30,765 nt of DNA from CANHEE01 sp043777755 (GTDB taxonomy: Bacteria; Bacteroidota; Bacteroidia; Chitinophagales; Saprospiraceae): assembly GCA_043777755.1 (NCBI GenBank), contig JAYWHK010000086.1, positions 1-30,765 of the forward strand. Direction: 5' to 3'. Position 1 is the stretch's first letter. The number at the start of each line of letters is the position of its first letter. Shown here piece by piece: positions 24,065 to 30,765 of the stretch. A model generated the notes under the pieces. That model ran no database searches and was not told the origin of the DNA. It was given only the letters and a program-made list of their open reading frames with translations. The translations under genes and the position numbers were made by a program.

Positions 24065-24715
24065 TCAAACATTTTCCTTCAAAATTGCCAAAAACGAATC
24101 TCTTGAAATTAATTTTGCGCCTAAAGAACCCAAATGCGCTGTTTCTTGCTGACAATCAATCAGCACAATGCCTTCCGACTCTAATTTTTTGACCAAACTA
24201 ATAAAACCATATTTAGACGCATTGCTTTCCTTTGCAAACATACTTTCTCCAAAAAAAATTTTACCAATTTTTACACCATACAACCCTCCTACCAAATTGC
24301 CTTTGTTCCAAACCTCAACAGAGATAATCCAACCCATTTCAAATAATTTTTGATAAGATTTTTTTATGTCTTCCACAATCCAAGTCCCATCTTGGTCTTT
24401 TCGAGTTGTTTTTGAGCAGTTTTCTATAACATTATCAAAACAAGTGTTGTATGTGACATCAAATTTATTGCTTTTAAAAAGCTGTTTCATGCTTTTACTG
24501 ACTTTTATTTCAGAAGGAAACAACACAAACCGAGGATTCAAACACCACCATGCAATTGGAGTGTTATCATCGTACCAAGGAAAAATCCCGTTTTTATAAG
24601 CAAAAAGTAGTCTTTCTGGTGACAAATCACCACCCAAAGCAAGAAAACCATCTTCGTCAGCAGTGTGCTGTGCAGGAAAATAGTAGTTGCCATCTTCTGA
24701 AAAAATCAAATCCAT
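24065..24715 (-). CDS. aat: Leucyl/phenylalanyl-tRNA-protein transferase
   Basis: This cytoplasmic enzyme adds Leu or Phe from aminoacyl-tRNA to proteins with N-terminal Arg or Lys, marking them for ClpS/ClpAP degradation (N-degron pathway). The 216 residues match the usual length. Family signatures are FPAQHTADEDGFLALGGDLS near the N-terminus, the YKNGIFPWYDD segment and WWCLNPRFVLFP. Then come GGLYGVKIGKIFFGESMFAK, ASKYGF, and the C-terminal DCQQETAHLGSLGAKLISRD. It is the first gene before the SNF2 helicase on this strand. I saw no confident promoter box upstream. Confidence 0.95.
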   Translation of the reverse strand: MDLIFSEDGNYYFPAQHTADEDGFLALGGDLSPERLLFAYKNGIFPWYDDNTPIAWWCLNPRFVLFPSEIKVSKSMKQLFKSNKFDVTYNTCFDNVIENCSKTTRKDQDGTWIVEDIKKSYQKLFEMGWIISVEVWNKGNLVGGLYGVKIGKIFFGESMFAKESNASKYGFISLVKKLESEGIVLIDCQQETAHLGSLGAKLISRDSFLAILKENV

Positions 24716-24897
24716 CTGAAATCTTTTAAATCAATCATTTTTGTGACATTAAAAACAAGTCAATATTAAATAAAAAAATCATACCAACACGTAAATATAG
24801 TACAATATATCTATTTATTTGCTAAATTGATATATTTTTTTTGAAAAAAAATGAAAAATAGTACTACCAAAACAGTGACAAATTCCTAAAAAACCCT

Positions 24898-24905
24898 TAT
24901 ATTTG
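24898..24905 (+). promoter_or_regulatory. -7 box upstream of the candidate RNA and giant surface protein
   Basis: TATATTTG is a perfect TAnnTTTG match. Transcription would begin at about 24910, exactly where the GC-richer, foldable segment starts. If it drives the gene at 25220 the leader is about 310 bases. Confidence 0.6.
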
Positions 24906-24906
24906 T

Positions 24907-25032
24907 ACCGTGAATCAGAAAACGCCTCCCACTATGTCTATTCACAAGCGTTGTTCCCAGACACCACATTCTCCTTACATTATTGGCACGGTTTTAGTTC
25001 CAGTTTTTAGTTTATGAAAAGACACTAAAAAC
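24907..25032 (+). ncRNA. Candidate structured RNA or 5' leader
   Basis: This segment is clearly richer in G and C than the DNA on both sides. ACCGTG (24907-24912) can pair with CACGGT (24987-24992) as a closing stem. Inside, AACGC (24921-24925) with GCGTT (24948-24952) and TGTCT (24935-24939) with AGACA (24959-24963) interlock as a possible pseudoknot. A perfect 9-bp hairpin follows at 25003-25032. There is no ORF of note. It could be a cis-acting leader of the surface protein gene or a free small RNA such as a short 6S-like RNA. No known family was recognised from memory. Confidence 0.4.
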
Positions 25033-25219
25033 ACATCTATCTTATTGATTTTGAGTTATTTATAAAAATTTAATAAATATTATTTTTTAAAATTCATAAA
25101 ATACTGTTTAATAATTTTTTACAAAAATAAATAAAATTAATATGTTAGAAATTCGTATTTTTTAGTGTAATTAAATAAATTGAAACCAATTTTTAAATAG
25201 AACCTTACGCTCACTACTT

Positions 25220-28200
25220 ATGAAGAAAAACGTTTTAATCATGAAAGGACGTGTACATTTTTTACTTTTTTTCGTCACCTCTCTTATCAGTACATTAAGC
25301 TTTGCACAAGGCGGCTTAATAAAAGAGGACACTATCGTTAACAAACTAACAAAGTGCGGCACGAAATCCGAGATTTGCTTTGACAATGTTGATCAAAATC
25401 AACTTGCCAATGCTGTTATCACCGTCAATGGACAAATTTACACTGGTACAACAGCACCATGTAAAATAGACACTACTTTGGCTTATGATTTCTCTAATTT
25501 TGGAGCATCAACTCCTCCACCTTATGTGTTGGACTCTGTCTCCATCAATGGAAAGAAGTTTTTAAACAAACCATTTCTTACATTTGGTGCATTAGCCGAC
25601 TCTCTAAGTAAGTGGGATAACACCGCCGACTGGGTTTATGACGATGCCACAAAAAAGATGGTTGGAGGTAATACAACTTCTAAGTATTCTGAAATGCACA
25701 TTTCCACGACAACCATTGTTTCCAACAATACTGTTGGTCTAAATACTGGTATTCAGTCAAAAGGTGTAAAATTTAGTTTTGACGAAGGTTCATACAAGGT
25801 TGTAGTGAATGTTGCTGGTCTAAATCTAAAAGATTCAGTTTATATATATGTCGTATGTCCTAAAAAAGACATTTCGACTAAAACACTAAAAGTTGGTAAA
25901 ACTGAAAAATATTGTATTGACAGAAAAGATTTGCCCGCAGGAAAGGTTACGAAGTTGCAAAATTTCAATCCCATTGCTACAAATTCTCCTATCAGCATGA
26001 AAATATTGCCTGGTGACTCTTGCTTTGAAGTTACTGGCTCTAAAAAAGGCAAAGATACTTTACTTTTTGTAGCAACAGGACTAAATAATGTTCAAGATAC
26101 AAGCATTATGTATCTTAATGTAGAAGGTGCATCAGCAGTTCTGGGCAATCATATCGTAAATGAAAACGTTTATGAAGGTCAAAAGAAAAAGTACTGCATC
26201 AGTACAGATGCTTTAATTACTGCAACAGGTGACTCTATCAAATCTATAACGAATATTTGCCCAGCCAAATCTGGTAAAGATGTAAAATTCACACTATTCA
26301 ACTTAGTAAGCCCTAATTCTTGCATCGAAATAGAAGGTTTGAAAGCTGGTGGTTTAGACACTGCTTGCATCGTAATTACCAATAATAAAGGCAAAAGCGA
26401 TACTACAACGATTTACGCAAGAGTTGTAAAGGATTGCAAAGGCTTGATAAAATTAGATTCTGCGGTAACGTATGTTGCTGATTGTAGCTTAAAAGGGCAG
26501 ATTTGTTTCCCTGAGTTCAAGCCAGCAGATTCTTTAAAATATTCTTTCTATGCAGATGGCAATATTTATTTAGATGATAAAATTGGCTGTGATTTTGATA
26601 CTATTATAGCATACAGTTATTCTCAAATGTTGTCTGTTACGGGTAGTTTGCTACCTCCACCATTCACTGTAGATAATTGGACTATTAATGGAGCTAAATT
26701 TACTGGTGAATTTAATACGATTGATAGCTTAGTAGGATTAATGAACAAGTGGAATCCGAATGGAAAATGGGTATTGGACACAGCACAGCAATTGATTATT
26801 GGAGGTATTCCTACCTCAAAATATTCTCCAATCAACATTACCAATCAAACCTTTTTGGTAGAAACCGAACTGGGCTTTAATATTGGCGTAGATGCAAAAG
26901 GATTGGCTCTTTCTTTTGAAAAAGGCGTACACGAAGTAATCATTATTGAAAATGCTACGGGTTGTGCAGATACCATCAAGACTTTTGTAAGTTGCGTGCA
27001 AACAGATTTCGTCAGTGCAACCATCGAACTCGGCAAACAAGATACGATATGTTTGGACATTGCTGAATTGTTCAGTGACCCCGTCAAAACAACAAATGCT
27101 TTTGTAGATTCTAAGAATAAAAACGTAGATTTCACTGTAACAGCTGATAAAAAATGTATTATTTTCAAAGGAAATACAATTGGAAACGATACTGCAAAAA
27201 TCGTTGCTTGTGATAAATACGGTTATTGCGACACAACTTATTACTATATAGATGTTATCAAAGGTGGTGGAAATCCAAATACTGGACTGACTTTCAAAGA
27301 TACTATTTTGGTTGGTGAAAATGCAACGTACTGTATTGATACAGCAAAATATTTGTTAGGAAAAAAATTAAAAGATTTCAAAGCAAAATCAACAACAAAT
27401 TACGCTGATATTAATTTGGATCAAGCTGATTTTTGCCTAAAATACAAAGGTACAAAATCAATCGGAACAGATACTTCTATTATTACCCTTTGTTCTGATG
27501 TAAAATGTGATACTTTCAAAGTATATATTACGGTTTTACCCGCACCATTGCCAAAAGATGTTGTGGTTGATACCATTCCGTTGTTGTCTTCTTACACTTA
27601 TTGTTTGCCTTCGGACAAATTCTCTGGTGTAGATTTCACAAAAACACCTTTGACGGTAACAAATACTTGTACTAAAACGAATAGTCCAATAGACTTTACG
27701 ATACAGCAAACACCTACGTGTGCTGCACCAACAGGATTTGGCTATTCGATTATTTACAAAGGAAATAAAATTGGAAAAGATACAGCTTGTGTAACAGTTA
27801 AAGATTCCACGGGCAAAACAGCAACTTTGAAAGTTGTCGTTTATGTAACACCACGCAAACCTTACTTGATTCAAGATACCATTTTTGTACAACAGCAAGT
27901 AACTTATTGTCTTGAAGATTTAAAATTAGACATCAACGCTGGTATTGATTCTATTTACAACGCTTGTCCAATCACAAGTAGCCCAGAAGTGAACTTTGCA
28001 CTCATCAAAGCAGGTAACTGTAAAAGTGGTTTTGGTGTAATCGCTTCAGGATTAAAAGTTGGAAAAGACACGGCTTGTATTGTTGTAAAAGACAAATTAG
28101 GCAACTTAGATACCGCTTCTGTCATCATTACAGTGATTCAACCAAAATCACAGTCAAAGATTATCTATGATACATTGGTTATTTTCCAAAATAAATCTAC

Positions 28201-29305
28201 TTGTATTGATACAATTGCGCTTGGTGTAAAAGGCTTTGTTAGTATTGTAAATATCTGTCCTGATGCTGGTGGCGAAAATGTTATTTTTGCATTAGATCCA
28301 AATGGAGATTGTACCACTGCAAATGGCGTAAAAGGTCTTAAAATCAATTGGACTGGTGCAGAAATTGGAACAGACACTGCTTGCTGGGTAATTCTTGACA
28401 AAACAGGTAAAAAAGATACGATTCGTACCATTGTCACCGTCAGAGCACCAAAACCAAGCGTCATAAAAGAGGTCGTTGAAGTTGATGGAACGTTAATTCT
28501 TTGTCCTGACAAAACAGAAGTTGATAAAAAGATTGAAAAAATAATCAACGTTTGTCCTTTAAAATCAGGTAGTGAAGTGAAATTCGTGCTTGATCCAGTT
28601 ACAAATTGCGTAAAAGTTACAGGTCTTAAAGTTGGTGTCGATACTGCTTGTATCGTATTGATTGACCAATTCGATTTGGCGGATACTACAACCATGATTG
28701 TTACGGTTGTTCCGAAAGGTAGTATTATCGTAACGGCAATTGACGACAATCAGTCTGGTACAAAGAACAACAATATCAAAATCAATGTTTTGAAAAATGA
28801 CAAATACAAAGATTCTACCAATGTAAAAATTCAAGTGATTCCACTTGCAAACGGTGGTATAGGCCCTAACAAAGGTGTTGTTCTTAGCATAGACAACAAG
28901 ACAGGTGAGGTCATTTATATGCCTGAATTTGATTTCTGCGGAAAAGATTCTTTCTTGTACTCTCTTTGTGTTGGCAACAAATGTGATACCGCAAAAGTTA
29001 TCATTGACATCAAGTGCGATACTTCTGGAACACTTACGATATTCAACGGATTCTCTCCAAATGATGACGGAATCAATGATAAATTCATCATCAGTGGTAT
29101 TGATAATCCGACTTTGAAAGGAAATACTTTAGTGATTTTCAACCGTTGGGGCAATGAAGTCTATCGCAGAACAGATTATGACAACTCTTGGGGAGGAACT
29201 TGGGGCAATCAAAAACTCCCTGATGGAACGTACTACTACATTCTTTGCTATCCAGAAAGCGATAAAACAAGCATTAAATCTGGCTTCTTAGAATTGAGAA
29301 GATAA
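25220..29305 (+). CDS. Giant modular secreted protein with type IX (type B) sorting domain
   Basis: The 1361-residue protein begins with a signal peptide (to about STLSFAQG; an internal Met8 is an alternative start). Two homologous modules of about 180 residues lie at about 40-200 and 410-590 (CFDNVDQNQL/CFPEFKPADS; TSKYSEMHI/TSKYSPINI). Around and after them are about eight Ig-like repeats of 80-100 residues. They start near 215, 308, 598, 691, 780, 882, 979 and 1081, each with a conserved Cys early and DTACIVV.D..G..DT at the end. A cadherin-like DDNQSGTKNNNIKINVLKND domain lies at about 1170-1265. The final 90 residues (FSPNDDGINDKF, VIFNRWGNEVYR, LPDGTYYYIL) are the gliding-motility-associated C-terminal domain recognised by the type IX system. 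It is probably a surface adhesin or matrix protein, secreted with the PorP/SprF protein encoded next. Confidence 0.92.
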   Translation: MKKNVLIMKGRVHFLLFFVTSLISTLSFAQGGLIKEDTIVNKLTKCGTKSEICFDNVDQNQLANAVITVNGQIYTGTTAPCKIDTTLAYDFSNFGASTPPPYVLDSVSINGKKFLNKPFLTFGALADSLSKWDNTADWVYDDATKKMVGGNTTSKYSEMHISTTTIVSNNTVGLNTGIQSKGVKFSFDEGSYKVVVNVAGLNLKDSVYIYVVCPKKDISTKTLKVGKTEKYCIDRKDLPAGKVTKLQNFNPIATNSPISMKILPGDSCFEVTGSKKGKDTLLFVATGLNNVQDTSIMYLNVEGASAVLGNHIVNENVYEGQKKKYCISTDALITATGDSIKSITNICPAKSGKDVKFTLFNLVSPNSCIEIEGLKAGGLDTACIVITNNKGKSDTTTIYARVVKDCKGLIKLDSAVTYVADCSLKGQICFPEFKPADSLKYSFYADGNIYLDDKIGCDFDTIIAYSYSQMLSVTGSLLPPPFTVDNWTINGAKFTGEFNTIDSLVGLMNKWNPNGKWVLDTAQQLIIGGIPTSKYSPINITNQTFLVETELGFNIGVDAKGLALSFEKGVHEVIIIENATGCADTIKTFVSCVQTDFVSATIELGKQDTICLDIAELFSDPVKTTNAFVDSKNKNVDFTVTADKKCIIFKGNTIGNDTAKIVACDKYGYCDTTYYYIDVIKGGGNPNTGLTFKDTILVGENATYCIDTAKYLLGKKLKDFKAKSTTNYADINLDQADFCLKYKGTKSIGTDTSIITLCSDVKCDTFKVYITVLPAPLPKDVVVDTIPLLSSYTYCLPSDKFSGVDFTKTPLTVTNTCTKTNSPIDFTIQQTPTCAAPTGFGYSIIYKGNKIGKDTACVTVKDSTGKTATLKVVVYVTPRKPYLIQDTIFVQQQVTYCLEDLKLDINAGIDSIYNACPITSSPEVNFALIKAGNCKSGFGVIASGLKVGKDTACIVVKDKLGNLDTASVIITVIQPKSQSKIIYDTLVIFQNKSTCIDTIALGVKGFVSIVNICPDAGGENVIFALDPNGDCTTANGVKGLKINWTGAEIGTDTACWVILDKTGKKDTIRTIVTVRAPKPSVIKEVVEVDGTLILCPDKTEVDKKIEKIINVCPLKSGSEVKFVLDPVTNCVKVTGLKVGVDTACIVLIDQFDLADTTTMIVTVVPKGSIIVTAIDDNQSGTKNNNIKINVLKNDKYKDSTNVKIQVIPLANGGIGPNKGVVLSIDNKTGEVIYMPEFDFCGKDSFLYSLCVGNKCDTAKVIIDIKCDTSGTLTIFNGFSPNDDGINDKFIISGIDNPTLKGNTLVIFNRWGNEVYRRTDYDNSWGGTWGNQKLPDGTYYYILCYPESDKTSIKSGFLELRR

Positions 29306-29318
29306 AGTTAAATAAACC

Positions 29319-29359
29319 ATATTGTAGCATTGTTTTTTATAAAAACAATGCTACAATAT
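29319..29359 (+). terminator. Hairpin after the giant surface protein gene
   Basis: A perfect 19-bp stem (29319-29337 with 29341-29359; core GTAGCATTG) has a three-base loop. No T-run follows on the plus strand, so it may be an incomplete terminator or an RNA-stabilising hairpin that lowers expression of the next gene. Confidence 0.65.
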
Positions 29360-29369
29360 AAAAAATAAG

Positions 29370-29377
29370 TATTTTTG
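29370..29377 (+). promoter_or_regulatory. Putative -7 box for the PorP/SprF gene
   Basis: TATTTTTG matches TAnnTTTG and lies 117 bases before the start codon. No -33 element is clear. Confidence 0.4.
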
Positions 29378-29494
29378 TAATAGAAATTGAACACTTCTAC
29401 GCACACTAAAATGTATTCTTTTGTAAAGAAAAATCGTAATTGAATTTTCTTTTTAATTAATCAAGAAATTTTAACAGTTAAAAAATCTTCGCAC

Positions 29495-30496
29495 ATGAAA
29501 AAGATTTGTACAGCAATCTTTGGCTTATTATTAACGCTTAATGTATTCGGTCAGCAAGACCCTATGTTCACTAAGTATATGTTTTCAACATTGACTTTCA
29601 ATCCTGCTTACGCTGGTGCAGAAGGTCACTTGTCACTTGGACTCCTTCACCGTTCTCAATGGGTTGGATTCAATGGTGCACCTATTAGTCAAACTTTAAA
29701 TGCCCATACGCCTATGAAAAATGAGCGTGTTGGTTTAGGATTGACCCTTAACAGTGATAGAATTGGCCCAACAACAACTTTGGGTGCAGGTATTTCTTAT
29801 GCTTATCGCATTCCGATGGGTAAGTACAAATTGGCTATTGCCATTCAAGGTGGTGGCGAATATTATACTTTTGACCACACAAAATTGACACCACAAGAAT
29901 CTACTGATCATGCTTTAGATGCAAGTTACTCTAAATTACTACCAAATTTTGGTGCTGGTCTTTATTTTTCAAAAGAAAAGAAATTCTATTTTGGCGTTGG
30001 TGTTCCTAAATTAATTGAGTGGGATATCAGAACCAAACAAAATCAAACTGACAATTACCTTGCACGTCAAGTACGTCACGTATTTTTCCATACAGGCGCA
30101 GCAATTCCTATCAATGGTGATGCTTTGGTATTCAAACCTTCAGTTATGGTTAGAACATCTGGCTTGACTTCAAATTTGAATAAAAATACATTATACAAAA
30201 ACGTAAGTGCGCCAATGTCTTATGACGTTGATTTATCTTTGTTTTTCTACCAGCAATTGTGGATTGGAGCAGCTTATCGTGGAGCTATCAAGCAACCTTC
30301 AACAGAAAATTTGACACCAAACTCATCGGTTAATATTTGGGGCGCATATTATATGAAAAATGGTTTGCGTATTGGTGCTGCTTATGATTATTCATTAACA
30401 AAACTACAATCCGTGAACTCTGGTTCATTTGAACTTTTCTTAGGCTATGATTTTGATTATAGAGTGAAAAAAGTTGTAACACCACGTTATTTTTAA
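29495..30496 (+). CDS. PorP/SprF-family type IX secretion outer-membrane protein
   Basis: The 333-residue protein has a signal peptide (MKKICTAIFGLLLTLNVFGQ). It then carries the hallmark PorP/SprF N-terminus QDPMFTKYMFSTLTFNPAYAGAEG and LLHRSQWVGFNGAPISQTLNAH, followed by a beta-barrel-like pattern (VGLGLTLNSDRIGP, ISYAYRIPM, LLPNFGAGLYF, WIGAAYRG, LRIGAAYDYSL) to the C-terminus. Proteins of this family are outer-membrane partners that help specific type B type IX cargoes, as SprF does for SprB in Flavobacterium, to reach or stay on the surface. Its position right after the giant type B cargo gene fits a dedicated pair. It is probably not the core PorP, since no other core type IX genes are nearby. 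Confidence 0.93.
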   Translation: MKKICTAIFGLLLTLNVFGQQDPMFTKYMFSTLTFNPAYAGAEGHLSLGLLHRSQWVGFNGAPISQTLNAHTPMKNERVGLGLTLNSDRIGPTTTLGAGISYAYRIPMGKYKLAIAIQGGGEYYTFDHTKLTPQESTDHALDASYSKLLPNFGAGLYFSKEKKFYFGVGVPKLIEWDIRTKQNQTDNYLARQVRHVFFHTGAAIPINGDALVFKPSVMVRTSGLTSNLNKNTLYKNVSAPMSYDVDLSLFFYQQLWIGAAYRGAIKQPSTENLTPNSSVNIWGAYYMKNGLRIGAAYDYSLTKLQSVNSGSFELFLGYDFDYRVKKVVTPRYF

Positions 30497-30498
30497 TT

Positions 30499-30543
30499 AA
30501 TAATGAAAAATAAATAGTTAATAATTATTCATTTTTCATTATT
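30499..30543 (+). terminator. AT-rich hairpin after the PorP/SprF gene
   Basis: A perfect 13-bp stem (30499-30511 with 30531-30543) lies just after the stop codon, with a 19-base loop and a short T-run a few bases later. It is weak because it is almost pure A/T. Confidence 0.5.
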
Positions 30544-30629
30544 GATTATTTTTAAAAATTGGCAAATTTTTTGTAAGCAATTACAATAATTTATTAATTT
30601 AATTGAATCTAATATAGCTGTAACATTGG

Positions 30630-30680
30630 AAAGTCCCTCCTCAGGTCATAAAAGACTCCTTTGGAGAGGGATTTAGGGCA
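30630..30680. repeat. Palindromic 'TCCCTC' intergenic repeat
   Basis: AAGTCCCTCCTCAGG and CCTTTGGAGAGGGATTT form an imperfect hairpin, GC-richer than its surroundings. From general knowledge this AAATCCCTCTCC..GGAGAGGGATTT pattern is a frequent dispersed repeat in Bacteroidota. No ORF is supported. Confidence 0.55.
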
Positions 30681-30710
30681 ATGTCATTAAGCTAAGGAAT
30701 TTGAATCTAT

Positions 30711-30733
30711 ATTTTATAAATAATTGATTTTCA
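30711..30733 (+). repeat. 23-bp direct repeat, copy 2
   Basis: Identical to 565-587 at the other end of the window, again in non-coding AT-rich DNA. Confidence 0.4.
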
Positions 30734-30765
30734 ATATTTTAAATATTTTATAAATCTTCAAAATA

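Larger units (their letters stand above)
24716..25219. other. Divergent intergenic region before the giant surface protein
   Basis: It is very AT-rich except for the 24906-25000 island described as a candidate RNA. From about 25033 to the start codon at 25220 I see no gene, repeat or promoter box. Confidence 0.5.

Noticed and set aside
28165..28749. 194-codon antisense ORF inside the giant surface protein
   Set aside because: It mirrors the Thr/Val/Asp-rich repeats of the sense strand and has no start context, signal or motif of its own.

Overview
The window is AT-rich bacterial DNA from a member of the Bacteroidota, most likely a Cytophagales-type gliding or surface-living organism. The evidence is a large secreted protein with a gliding-motility-type (type IX secretion, type B) C-terminal domain next to a PorP/SprF-like protein, repeated TAnnTTTG promoter boxes typical of the phylum's primary sigma factor, a fused E1 alpha/beta 2-oxoacid dehydrogenase, many SPII lipoproteins, and start codons without Shine-Dalgarno sequences. 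No rRNA, tRNA, CRISPR array, phage module or complete insertion sequence was seen.

Layout. 1-470: a 5'-truncated Uma2-type nuclease gene and its terminator. 769-4733: an apparent operon (fused 2-oxoacid dehydrogenase E1, PAP2 phosphatase overlapping it by 4 bases, two-domain FKBP lipoprotein) ending in a terminator. 4913-8085, minus strand: a PASTA-domain membrane protein and a TPR sensor histidine kinase. 8159-9900, minus strand: two tandem copies of a bicistronic cassette encoding very small double-glycine-leader peptides (types B and A). Each copy has its own promoter and terminator, and they are separated by a palindromic repeat element of about 225 bp. 10214-12672: outer-membrane beta-barrel plus lipoprotein. 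13022-14986: GMC oxidoreductase of the long-chain alcohol oxidase type. 15307-16299, minus: bifunctional phosphoglucose/phosphomannose isomerase, divergent from 16462-17823, a polytopic GT-C-like glycosyltransferase carrying a palindromic repeat inside its reading frame. 17880-19622: secreted MORN-repeat/caspase-like protease. 19832-24715, minus: SNF2-family helicase and leucyl/phenylalanyl-tRNA-protein transferase (aat). 24898-25032: a GC-richer, possibly structured RNA behind a good promoter. 25220-30496: giant modular secreted protein and its PorP/SprF partner.

The most novel element is the duplicated peptide cassette at 8224-9641. It encodes four unannotated short peptides, each with a leader ending in Gly-Gly and each carrying a related basic motif ending in Arg-Pro-Gly. 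They are arranged as two B-A pairs with matching -7 boxes and a matching 17-bp motif about 150 bp further upstream. No maturation enzyme or exporter lies in the window. A periplasmic-TPR sensor kinase is the next gene on the same strand, so export or signalling is possible but unproven.

The region is also rich in small non-coding repeats. These are a 113-bp inverted pair with plausible 5-bp target duplications (15115-15227 and 19715-19827), a short palindrome family (4831-4898, 17823-17844), the 225-bp palindromic element, and a palindrome inside a coding frame. All gene functions are assigned from motifs read by eye; no database search was run.
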